31,311 nt of DNA from JBOGEB01 sp050743125 (lineage in GTDB: Bacteria > Actinomycetota > Nitriliruptoria > Euzebyales > Egibacteraceae), in the NCBI GenBank assembly GCA_050743125.1, contig JBOGEB010000028.1:1-31311 (forward strand). Direction: 5' to 3'. Below are positions 15,674 through 23,693 of the stretch, piece by piece (the first letter of the stretch is position 1; every line of letters begins with the position of its first letter). Made by a program: the position numbers and the translations under genes. The notes under the pieces were generated by a model. That model did no database searches and had not been told where the DNA came from. It was given only the letters and a program-made list of their open reading frames with translations.

Positions 15674-16661
15674 GCCGGCTGCCGGCGACGAAGAACCGGC
15701 TGATGTCGGCATGCTCGGGCGGATCCTGGCGGCAGATCCGCTCGTGGAGGTATCCGAGGATCTCGTCGAACAACAGGTTGGGCATGCGTTGCTGCTGCGC
15801 GATGAGATCGTCGCGGAAGCGCTCCACCGCGATCATCCACTCGCGGTAGGCGAGCACCACAGGATCGCTGGACGGCCATTTGGCGTTGATGTACGCCCTC
15901 GCAATCGCGAACTTCGACGGCGAGATCAGCTGCGCACCGGCAACAAGGCCGGCCACGCTGGGAACCTGGTGATAGATAGCGGTGATCTTGTCTACGAAGG
16001 CCACCCGGTAGCCAAGGACCGTGGTCAAGGCGATCCAGAGGTCCCAGTCCTCGCACACCTCCAGCGACCCGTCGAACCGCACCGGCGTGTCCTTGAAGTT
16101 GCGCACGATCACTGAGCCGGTATGCAGGTAGTTCGCGACCAGAAGGAACCGAGGATCGTACGGATAAGCCTTCAACGGATATCCGGCGAGATCCGTCGGA
16201 AGGCCATCCAACCGCCTGTCGGAGACGAGGGCGCCGAGGTACACAAAGTCCGCATCACCGCGCTCCAAGGGTTCGCACCCGAAGGCGAGGTGATCGGGCA
16301 GGAACAGGTCGTCGTCGTCGAGGAAGGCAATGTATTCGCCGTCGGCGAGTCGGATGCCAGCGTTCCGGGCCGCTGCAGCACCAGACCGCTGGTCGAGTTC
16401 GACAAGCTTGACGACCAGCCCGTCGCTCCAAGACCCAACGGCTGCGGCCACGGATGACCCGCCATCGTTGATAACGATCACTTCGACATCGCCGCGCGCA
16501 CTCTGCGCGGCAACGCTGACGGCGCCAAGTGCGGCGTCGAGGAGACCTGGCCGGTCGAGGGTGGGGATGATGACGCTGACCAGAGGCCGGCTCGAGCGTG
16601 GCCGTCCTCCACGATGGCTTTGAAGTTCGTCATGACCAGGCTCGAAGGCCATCGTCAACAT
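15651..16661 (-). CDS. Glycosyltransferase family 2 (GT-A)
   Basis: A 336-residue inverting glycosyltransferase. SVIIPTLDRPGLLDAAL is the nucleotide-binding first strand, EVIVINDGGSS follows, AAARNAGIRLADGEYIAFLDDDD contains the DXD-type metal site, and CEDWDLWIAL is the catalytic ED motif. No membrane segment is seen. ATG at 16661 has AAGGGAGG seven bases upstream, an excellent ribosome binding site. It lies 22 bases after the creatininase remnant and overlaps the next gene, so the block 16684-13218 looks like one operon. Confidence 0.9.
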   Translation of the reverse strand: MLTMAFEPGHDELQSHRGGRPRSSRPLVSVIIPTLDRPGLLDAALGAVSVAAQSARGDVEVIVINDGGSSVAAAVGSWSDGLVVKLVELDQRSGAAAARNAGIRLADGEYIAFLDDDDLFLPDHLAFGCEPLERGDADFVYLGALVSDRRLDGLPTDLAGYPLKAYPYDPRFLLVANYLHTGSVIVRNFKDTPVRFDGSLEVCEDWDLWIALTTVLGYRVAFVDKITAIYHQVPSVAGLVAGAQLISPSKFAIARAYINAKWPSSDPVVLAYREWMIAVERFRDDLIAQQQRMPNLLFDEILGYLHERICRQDPPEHADISRFFVAGSRHGGQDPT

Positions 16662-16683
16662 GACTCGCCCTCCCTTTCCGCTG

Positions 16684-17235
16684 TCATCCCAGCTCGAGCG
16701 TCACGGCCTCGATCAGATTCGAGACGATCTCGTTCATCAGGCGCGCGCCGATCGCTGGGCTGGCCGCGCTCGCCCGGTAGACGACTCCGGTCTGTGTCTT
16801 CAGCGCCTCTGGGACCGGGAGGATGAGGTAACGCGCCCGCCGGGGGATGCTGTCGTCCGCGAGCAGGTCATGGCGTACAAGATCAGGCGCGGCATGCATG
16901 ACCAGGCTTGTCTCCACTGTCGCGGCATGGTGGTCGTCCTGGCGGCTGACGCCGGTCTCGGCGGCGATCGCGTTTCGGCTGTCCTCGGTCACCACGTCCC
17001 ACCAGGTGGCCGCCATGACGCGAGCTTCCGGTGCTCCGTCGATGAACAGGTCGACCGCCTCACGCAAGGCTCCGAGGTTGACCTTGTGTGAGTCAAGGAG
17101 GAGGAAACGGCGGGCACCGTGGCGGTAGGAAGCACGTAGCACGTCGAGCACGATGCTGGTGAAGGTCGACGCGCGCAGGTTGGTCATGCCTGGGAACTCC
17201 CCGCCGCTGGCGGCCGGGTCTGTCCTCAGACCGTA
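16684..17235 (-). pseudogene. Creatininase-family amidohydrolase, 5'-truncated
   Basis: The translation from about 17235 runs RPYGLRTDPAASGGEFPG, then ASTFTSIVLDVLRASYRHGARRF and ATVETSLVMHAAPDLV, matching the middle and end of creatininase-type enzymes. The first 70 or so residues, which carry the metal-binding E-x-H and D positions, are missing. The usual NGHGGN block reads DSHKVN. Upstream the frame passes directly into the serine-recombinase relic, so the gene was cut there. ATG at 17187 could still give a 167-residue product, which should be inactive. It was probably the first gene of the operon, so the operon may have lost its native promoter too. Confidence 0.7.
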
Positions 17236-18133
17236 CGGTCTGGTCGATGCGGATACGCCACGGCGCGCCGGCGGTGAGCTGCTCGCCGACGAGGTATCCC
17301 TCGCGCAGCCACCGGTAGATCGTGAACTTGCTCACCCCCAGCAGCTGCTCGGCTTGTTGGACGCTGACCACGACGGCATCATCGCTGGGGGGTGTGACAG
17401 GTTCGCCGGCGAACGCCGGGATTCCGTGTGATTGGCGCAGGCTTTTGACGCGGGTCCTGGTGAATCCCAGCCCGGTGGCAGTACGCCGCTGCTGGCGGGA
17501 CAGGATCAACGCGATGGTGGTGTCGTCGTAGACCGCGGCTAGGCGGCGGACCAGGTCGACGGTGTCCTCGTCGGTGGTGCGGAAGTGGCCGCCGGGACGG
17601 TTCAGCGTCATCGTCAACTCGGTGGCCGCGCCGCCTTGCCAGACAATCCGCAGCTCCGCTTGACGATCGGCCGTGTGGACGGTGACGACGACCTCATCGA
17701 CGACCGCGCGCAGCAGCTACTTGCGTTCGCGGATCGTGGTGGTAGGCGCGTCAAACACGGCGCGGACATCAGCGCCGGCCCGTTCGATCCAGGCCGCCTC
17801 GTCAGCGGTCAGCGCGACCGGGCGGCGGGCCTGTTGGGCGGCCAGCTCGGACTCGGTTCGGCGGACCTCGCCGAGCGTCTGTTCCCAGACGCGTTCCAGA
17901 GTGCGGGCCACGAGCCGGTTCTCCGGCTCGACCGCGTCGTATTGGCGGCGTGCGCGGTCGGCTTCGTAGCGGGCGCGCTCGACGGCCAGCTCGAAGGCGG
18001 CCAGCCGGCCGGCGTGGCGGGTGTCGGCCTCAGCCAACGCCGCCGCGGTGGCAGCAAGCGCGGCAGGGGCCAGCACAGCGAACACCTCGTCGAGCACACG
18101 CTGCTCCAGGCGGCGGTCGCGCGGGCCGGTCAC
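17235..18133 (-). pseudogene. Large serine recombinase, C-terminal relic with internal amber stop
   Basis: On the minus strand the frame reads RVLDEVFAVLAPAAL, RARYEADRARRQYDAVEPENRLVARTLE (the long coiled coil typical of large serine recombinases), and RIVWQGGAATELTMTLNRPGG. It ends with a helix-turn-helix segment VSVQQAEQLLGVSKFTIYRWLREGYL. The frame is continuous except for a TAG at 17717-17719 where a CAG glutamine codon is expected. The catalytic serine domain and zinc ribbon are absent; homology stops at about 18133, where the TPR-CHAT pseudogene begins on the other strand. Both neighbours are truncated at its edges, so it marks a rearrangement scar. It cannot mobilise the island. Confidence 0.75.
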
Positions 18134-18139
18134 CGCTCT

Positions 18140-20346
18140 TCACCGGAGCACGTCATCTGGCTTAACAACCTCGGCACGGCGCTGCGCACCCTGTGGGGCA
18201 GCCGACGCGAGCAGTCCGACCTGGCCGAGTGCCTTGCGCTCCACCGGGCAGTTGTCGATGCCGCGCCGAAGGGTCATCGGAGCCGATCGTCGTTTCTCAA
18301 CAACCTCGCCACCGCGTTGCTTGACGCCTGCGACGTCGCCGAGCCCGCTGCCGCGGTGGCCGCGCTCCGGGGAGCACAACCGCTGGCCGAGGCCACGTCA
18401 CTGCTGGAGGAGGCGATCGGGTGCTCCCCAGAGGGCGCTGCGGAACTGCCAATCTACGTAACACGCTCGGGACTACGTAACACGCTCGGGAACGTGCGCT
18501 TTCGGGAGTGGGAACTCACCAGGCGCTCGGACCTGCTCGACGATGCCATCAAGCAGTACGAGCGCGCCGCCCGCCTCGCCGCTGACGGAGCCCCAGACCA
18601 GTGGACGTACCGCGCGAACGCCGCGTCCGCGAAAGGCGATCGGGCGCTGCGATCCGGCGACGAGAGCGAGCTTGACGAGGTCCTCCGCAGTTACCGGGAG
18701 ATCGTCACCAGCGCCGGCCCCTTGGAGACCGAGGTGCGGCTGCGCGCGGCGCGTGGCTGGGCTCGGGTCGCCGTGCAGGCCAGCCGCTGGACCGGGGCGG
18801 CCGAAGCGTTACGACAGGCCATCGACACCGTCGAGGTGCTCGTCGGCCGCCAATCCGCTGACGAGGACAAGGAGCGCTGGCTTGCAACGGTCTCCGGAGT
18901 CGCGGCGAGCGGCGCGTATGCGACCGCCCGCACGGGCGACTGGCTTGGCGCCGCAGCCATCATGGAACGTGGCCGCGCCGTGCTGCTGTCCGAAGCGCTC
19001 GACCTCGAGCGACAGGAGCTCGAACAGTTGGCGGGCCGAGGCTACGCGGCCCAGGTAGAACAGTTCGTCGGCGTCAATCGTCAGCTCGCCGCTCTTGAGC
19101 GCGCGCGGCGGCTCGGCAGCGCCCGTCCGTACGCCGAGCCGCCGATCGTGATCACGAGCACCGTCTGGTCGAGGAGCGTCGCCGCGCCGTCGAGGGCATA
19201 CGCGCCATTCCCGGCTACGAGGAGTTTCTCCGCCCACCGCGCCCCACAGATCTGGCGGCGCTCGCCTCGTCGAACACGCTGCTGGTCTACCTTCTGGCCA
19301 CGAGCGAAGGCGGCGCGGCGCTGACACTAGACCGCCACAGGGGTGCCGGTGTCGTCTGGCTGCCAGACCTGAGGTGAATACGTCCGGCCGCGCGTGGAGG
19401 AGCACTTCGACGCTTACGCACGCCGGCGCGCTGCCCCGGCCAGCTAGCGCGCGGCGATCGACCATACGGGTCGGTGGCTCTGGGAAGCCGCAATGGGACC
19501 GCTGCTGAAATCGCTGCCGCCTGAGCCGCGCCTCGTGCTCATCCCCTCCGGTCTGCTCGGGCTCGTGCCGTTGCACGCGGCGTGGACGGAGACACCCGAG
19601 CGGCCGTGCGGCCGTACCTACGCGCTCGACCTGGCCACGGTCACCTACGCGCCGAACGCGAGAGCGCATCACCGCGCCTGCCAGCGAGCGGACCGCGGCG
19701 CCACCTCACTGCTGGCGATCCAAAATCCCCAACCGGTGACCGCTCCTCCCATGCATGCGGCCGCCGCGGAGGTCGCCGCCGCGGCACGCCACTTCGACCG
19801 GGTCACCCTGCTCGCGGAGCGGTCGGCGACCGTTGAACGGGTGCTGTCGGAGTTGGGCCGACACGATGTGCTGCACTGCTCCTGTCACGGCGCGGCCGAC
19901 TTCGCGCAGCCGCCACGCAGCGGCCTGCTGCTGGCGAACGATCAGTTGCTCACGGTGGCAGACGTCCGTCACCACGGGGGCTGGCGCTGCGACTTGCCAT
20001 GCTCTCCGCCTGCGAGACCGCAGCCATCGGCACCTCGATCCCAGACGAGGCCGTCGGCCTGCCCACCGGGCTGCTCCACGCAGGGGCGGCTGCGGTCGTC
20101 GGCAGCCTTTGGGCAGTTCCGGACGCCGCCACCAGCCTGTTGACTCGTCGCTTCTACGACCTGTGGCGAGGCCAAGGCCTCGACCCGGCGACCGCGCTTC
20201 GCCGCGCCCAGCAATGGATGCGGGACAGCACCGAGGGTGTGAAGTGCGCCGTGCTCGGCAAGAACCTCTCGGCCTCTGCGAAGCCGAACGACCGCCGCCA
20301 TCAGTCCCCGTACTGGTGGGCCGCCTTCACGCTCACCGGCTGCTGA
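18140..20346 (+). pseudogene. TPR-CHAT protein, decayed copy
   Basis: The segment starts inside a TPR region (VIWLNNLGTALRTLWG), continues through ALRQAIDTVEVLVGRQSADEDKERWL and MERGRAVLLSEALDLERQELEQL, and shifts frame near 19130 into RAIPGYEEFLRPPRPTDLAAL. TGA and TAG follow near 19375 and 19446. It resumes with PRLVLIPSGLLGLVPLHAAW and the CHAT histidine block HCSCHGAAD, shifts again near 19980, and ends with LSACETA (catalytic cysteine) and QSPYWWAAFTLTG. The 5' part is missing at the recombinase scar. The CHAT (caspase-like) domain is recognisable but cannot be translated as one chain. It is a paralogue of the module at 22218-27145 and keeps the TPR-CHAT linker that the other copy lacks. 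Confidence 0.8.
18454..18491 (+). repeat. 19-bp perfect tandem duplication in the decayed TPR gene
   Basis: The 19-base unit ctacgtaacacgctcggga occurs twice without a spacer. Nineteen is not a multiple of three, so the duplication shifts the frame; the surrounding frame is nevertheless open, so another small indel may compensate. It is best read as slippage damage in an inactive gene. Confidence 0.85.
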
Positions 20347-20495
20347 GCTTCTCGTACCGTGGCCGCAGCGGGGGTTGTGGTGTCAGCGCTCCTCACTTGC
20401 GGGCACGAGCCGTCTGGTGGTGCTGACCCGCCCCTACGTTGTCAGGGCTGCTCCCAACCTCAGCTCCGACCCCGAGCCCCGGCCTGCCCTTGGCT

Positions 20496-20920
20496 TCACG
20501 GACGCTGCGCGCTGGCGATTGCCGGGGCGGGCGACGCGGGCGCGGCCTCGACGGGCGCGCGGAGCGAGATAGCAAGCTCGGGCGTGAGGAGGAATGCGCA
20601 GCCGCCGAGGTCGATCTCCTCCATCAGCTGCGTTGTCCGCAAGTAGACGAGCCGCACGTGACGGATCCCAACCTCGTCGCCGTCCATCTCGACGCCGATC
20701 GCGTAGGCGGCCATGCCCATAGGGATCCCGAGAAATCGCCTCGGCGATCACGGGCGCCGGTGATCTTCGTGGACTGGAAGGAGGAGAACGCCTCGATGAG
20801 GAGCTGCAAGCCCGCATGGCGACGCCGGAAGAGATCTGCCGCCTCGAGTAGCCCCCGGGAATCCCGGTACTTGATCTGATCTGGGCCGCATGCTCTGACG
20901 ACCGTGGTCGAGATCCCCAC
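20496..20920 (-). pseudogene. Degraded gene of unknown function
   Basis: One minus frame reads KYRDSRGLLEAADLFRRRHA and LQLLIEAFSSFQSTKITGA. Near 20740 the plausible sequence switches frame to GMAAYAIGVEMDGDEVGIRH and LVYLRTTQLMEEIDLGGCAFLL. Both halves have normal amino-acid composition, unlike the frames around them, suggesting one frameshifted gene. I do not recognise the family. Its position beside CHAT genes suggests conflict-island debris. Confidence 0.3.
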
Positions 20921-21188
20921 CTCTATCCCCCAATTGATTAGACCAAATCATCCCAATCTCCTTAGGTGGGATTTTGAGTCTGATATGGGAGTCTTCCGTT
21001 GCTCTTGTCGTGTCCTTGGTTGTGTGCCATAATTTGGGTGCGGGTAAGCGCGTTCGCTTGAAGGATGCGCTCCTTCAAGGCAGAGAGCTTAGCGCTGCGA
21101 TGCACTGAAGAGGCGGGGAGCGGGAATAGCATTATAGTAGGAAATATGACATGAAGGTGTTTCGTTCTAGTGCTGTGTGTCTCATTCA

Positions 21189-21205
21189 ATCTAGAACTTC
21201 TAGAT
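21189..21205. promoter_or_regulatory. 17-bp inverted repeat, candidate operator
   Basis: ATCTAGAA and TTCTAGAT are exact reverse complements around a single C. It lies in the A+T-rich control region about 230 bases upstream of the gene at 21432. No regulator family can be assigned. Confidence 0.35.
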
Positions 21206-21270
21206 CTCTACACCACCCTGGCGCACAGCGCAGTGGTATGAGATTTTATAAATATCTTATGGGGGCTTCA

Positions 21271-21276
21271 TATAAT
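21271..21276 (+). promoter_or_regulatory. Candidate -10 element (TATAAT)
   Basis: A consensus TATAAT stands 155 bases before the ATG at 21432. No good -35 hexamer is found 16-18 bases upstream; the nearest sequence is a run of A and T. It is a possible promoter, not a firm one. Confidence 0.3.
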
Positions 21277-21351
21277 GTGTAGGTTACATGTTCGACAGTG
21301 CTCAACGATCCAGCATTCCCGCTGAGCATGGAGCATGAGCGTTAAGGTAGG

Positions 21352-21369
21352 TGTGTATTGATTTACACA
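21352..21369. promoter_or_regulatory. 18-bp inverted repeat, candidate operator
   Basis: TGTGTA and TACACA flank TTGATT. The centre of the repeat is about 70 bases before the ATG at 21432 and downstream of the candidate -10, where a repressor could block transcription. The half-site is superficially like CRP/FNR-type sites but does not match their consensus well. Confidence 0.3.
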
Positions 21370-21431
21370 GGGACTGCTAACGCTAGTCCGGGCGGGCCAC
21401 GCCGCTGCGAGCAGAACCGAAGGATAAGTAC

Positions 21432-21983
21432 ATGGATTCTAGCAAACGTATGAGCAGGGAAGAATATCATCGCATTCTGGAGAAACGGTTTGCTCTAGGA
21501 ATGACTGAGTATCAACGTCGCTATGAAGAAATTCCAGACTATGAGCTAGAAGAGGTGAAGGACGCACTTCTCCGCTTCGAGCGAGAGCGTGCCTCGCGGG
21601 CATCTGAGGCGGAAATACAAGCTCGCCAACAGTGGTCTGGCACCATCAATGAACCATTTGCGCAGGCGAGGGCCCCCCTTAAGGGAATACAACTCGGGAA
21701 CCATAAATACCAAGACCTCTCGTTCAAAGATTCTTGGTGTTTCCTGAGCGCCAGCACCATATACGTCTTGCCAGAGCCACAGAGCCAGTCCGGACTGGCC
21801 ATTCCCCTACACTGCATATGGGCACGTTCATGCGATGCTCAGTCAGCCTATGACGGTTGCCTCAACCCGATACGGCTCCAAGGAAGCGGACAAGCTTACG
21901 GTGTTAACTGGGAATTATGCTGTCATACATCGGCGCAGCGGGATCAGCTGCTGGCGGCCATACACTCCTTACAACAGAAATAA
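21432..21983 (+). CDS. Unknown protein: helical N-terminus, beta-rich (possibly PH-like) C-terminus
   Basis: A 183-residue protein. Residues 1 to about 70 are highly charged and helical (RMSREEYHRILEKRF, YELEEVKDALLRFERERASR), probably a coiled coil. Residues from about 85 on alternate like a compact beta domain: GIQLGNHKYQDLSF, WCFLSASTIYVLPEP, LAIPLHCIW, VNWELCCHTSAQRDQLLAAI. Strands ending in a C-terminal helix resemble bacterial PH/GRAM-like folds, but this is a guess. There is no signal peptide or membrane segment. AAGGATAAG precedes the ATG. The gene is richer in A+T than the CHAT genes and has its own control region, so it may have arrived separately. It could be a sensor or a target of the CHAT module; nothing in the sequence proves it. 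Confidence 0.7.
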   Translation: MDSSKRMSREEYHRILEKRFALGMTEYQRRYEEIPDYELEEVKDALLRFERERASRASEAEIQARQQWSGTINEPFAQARAPLKGIQLGNHKYQDLSFKDSWCFLSASTIYVLPEPQSQSGLAIPLHCIWARSCDAQSAYDGCLNPIRLQGSGQAYGVNWELCCHTSAQRDQLLAAIHSLQQK

Positions 21984-22077
21984 CGCCGCCATTAGTGCAG
22001 TAAGGTTTTGCAATTTTATTGTTTTGCGTGCGTCTCGACAGCACTGAGGAAAGAGCTGCAGCGCGATCGGCTAATAG

Positions 22078-22098
22078 CACTCTGGATTAGAGTGTTTG
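22078..22098 (+). terminator. Candidate terminator after the gene at 21432
   Basis: CACTCT and AGAGTG pair across a five-base loop and are followed by TTTG. The stem is short and the T-run weak, but it lies in the 234-base gap before the CHAT module, where a transcript end is expected. Confidence 0.35.
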
Positions 22099-22217
22099 AG
22101 ACATGCTGTACGAGCGCCCACTGACGCTGACGACGCAGTTGGCTGCGCACTGGGACCCGCAGATCTCCATGGAAGAAGCACGCGCGGGGCGGTCGGAGAG
22201 GAAGGAAACGGCAGGCG

Positions 22218-23693
22218 ATGGACGCGTCCACTACCCAACTGATGTCTCTGCTTCTCGAGTTTGTGTCAACGCAGACCTGGGCCCAGGCCCGGGCCGTGGT
22301 CGAGCGCCATGAGGCTCAGCTGCTCACGCACGCGGCCGACGCCGCGATAGATCTGATGATCTCCACGGTTCGAGACCGTGACGCGGGCGCCGCCGCCAAC
22401 CTGGAGCAGCATCGGCGCGTGCTCCGCCGCTGCCGCGAGATCGGGATTCGGGAGGCATTCGAGGAGGTCGCGGGGGGCGCGGGCTCCGGGCACGCTGATC
22501 AAGGGGCCGATACTTCTGATGAGGTTCGGCTTGGAATGCTGCTGTTCAAGTTCGTCGCTGCTCCAACCTGGGACCAGTCGCGGCGCCTGCTTGACGAGCA
22601 TCCCGAGCTGCTGAGCGTGGCTGTGGACGCGGTCCTCGAGCGGTTGATCACCGGGGCGGGCGGGATCATCGAGCAGATGATGCCCGCCGCGGACAGCGGC
22701 CGTGTCGAGTCGGAGGTCGAGTCGCTGGAGCGCCACGGACGTCTGCTGCGGCGGTGTCGGGAGATCGGCGTCGACGCCGCTTTCGCTGAGGTCCAGGCTT
22801 CGCACTTGCAAGAGCAGGAGCTAGAGGAGGATCTGCGTCCCGTGCTCTTCGAGTTCGTGACTGCAGGCTCACGCCGACAGGCGCGGCGTATCGTCGAGGC
22901 GCACCCTGAGCTGTTGAGCGCCCAAGCGTTGGATTTCCTGGAGCGAATCGTCGAGGGCGCCCGAGCGGAAGGCGACAACGACAGGGCCGACTGGGCGCAG
23001 TCCCGCCTCACCCTGCTGCGCCGCTGTGTGGAGAGCGGTATGGCGGACGCGTTCGCGGAGGACAGAGACGCCAACCGAGGACAGGAGGCCGTTGAGCTGC
23101 TGTTCGAGTTGATGGCCCGCCCATTGCTCGAGTGGCCGCAAATGGTGCGAGAGCAACCCGAGCTGTTGGGAGACGACGCCGAGCGCGCGCTCGAAAACCT
23201 GACCGCGCAAGCGCGGACCGAAGGCGAGCACGAGGTCGTCACGAAACTTGAGCAGCTCGAGACGTTTCTCCGCCAGTCCCGTGAGCGATGGACGCCGCCA
23301 CCGCGGGGAGACAAGCCCGCTGGGCAGGACCCTGAGTGGTCAGTGATGAGCCAGTTCCTCCAGGCTGGCTCGTGGGCGACGTCCCAGCGGATCGTCGAGG
23401 AGTATCCAGAGCTGTTGACCGAGGCCGCGGATCGGCTCGTGAGCCAGCTGATGGCAGCCGCCGAACTACGCGAGGACGGCGCGGCAGCTGCAGAGACGCT
23501 CGAGGTGCAGCGTCAGCTGCTTCGACGCTGCCGGAAGGTCGGCATCACTGAAGCCTTCGAGGAGGTTCGGCTCCACGTCGAGGGGCCGTCAGCGGACCAG
23601 ATAGAAACCTTTGGCTTGCCCAGCTTGAGAGACTGGACGAGTCAAGAGCGCCGGAGGAGGTCATGTTGGCGCTCCGCGCGGAGGCGGCGTTGA
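22218..23693 (+). CDS. Helical-repeat scaffold protein of the CHAT module (five repeats)
   Basis: A 491-residue protein made almost entirely of five helical repeats at about residues 8-84, 105-192, 207-281, 291-357 and 374-450. Each has a pattern like LLFEFV-A-TW-QARRIVEEHPELL, a variable acidic middle, and LLRRCREIG--AFEEV. Such repeats are found at the N-terminus of large bacterial CHAT proteins, where they presumably sense or bind a partner. ATG at 22218 has GGAAGG upstream. The last 40 residues become Arg-rich and unrelated. In the frame two bases over, the natural continuation WLAQLERLDESRAPEEV leads into the next gene, so a frameshift at about 23551-23620 separates them. The two ORFs overlap by 31 bases. 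Confidence 0.75.
   Translation: MDASTTQLMSLLLEFVSTQTWAQARAVVERHEAQLLTHAADAAIDLMISTVRDRDAGAAANLEQHRRVLRRCREIGIREAFEEVAGGAGSGHADQGADTSDEVRLGMLLFKFVAAPTWDQSRRLLDEHPELLSVAVDAVLERLITGAGGIIEQMMPAADSGRVESEVESLERHGRLLRRCREIGVDAAFAEVQASHLQEQELEEDLRPVLFEFVTAGSRRQARRIVEAHPELLSAQALDFLERIVEGARAEGDNDRADWAQSRLTLLRRCVESGMADAFAEDRDANRGQEAVELLFELMARPLLEWPQMVREQPELLGDDAERALENLTAQARTEGEHEVVTKLEQLETFLRQSRERWTPPPRGDKPAGQDPEWSVMSQFLQAGSWATSQRIVEEYPELLTEAADRLVSQLMAAAELREDGAAAAETLEVQRQLLRRCRKVGITEAFEEVRLHVEGPSADQIETFGLPSLRDWTSQERRRRSCWRSARRRR

Larger units (their letters stand above)
20347..21431. other. Long intergenic stretch between the decayed and intact CHAT loci
   Basis: Composition changes from GC-rich to clearly A+T-rich near 20930. 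The GC-rich part holds a probable degraded minus-strand gene (see 20496-20920). The A+T-rich part, to 21431, has no convincing coding frame; a 75-codon minus frame at 20962-21189 lacks a ribosome binding site and family features. It holds two inverted repeats and a TATAAT, consistent with the control region of the gene at 21432. Confidence 0.5.

Noticed and set aside
13218..17235. Mycofactocin cluster, because creatininase and GT2 genes occur together
   Set aside because: No precursor peptide, radical SAM maturase or MftB-like gene is present, and the creatininase type differs.
17585..19324. A 579-codon plus-strand frame that appears as one gene
   Set aside because: The first 180 codons are antisense to the serine-recombinase relic and the last 60 are out of frame. 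Only the middle part is TPR coding, so it is a chance fusion over two pseudogenes.
20962..21189. A 75-codon minus-strand ORF in the A+T-rich stretch
   Set aside because: No ribosome binding site, no family signature, and it overlaps the region with operator-like repeats.
23600..23693. Programmed -1 ribosomal frameshift between the repeat and TPR ORFs
   Set aside because: The required shift direction is right, but no X-XXY-YYZ heptamer or clear downstream stem was found in the overlap.
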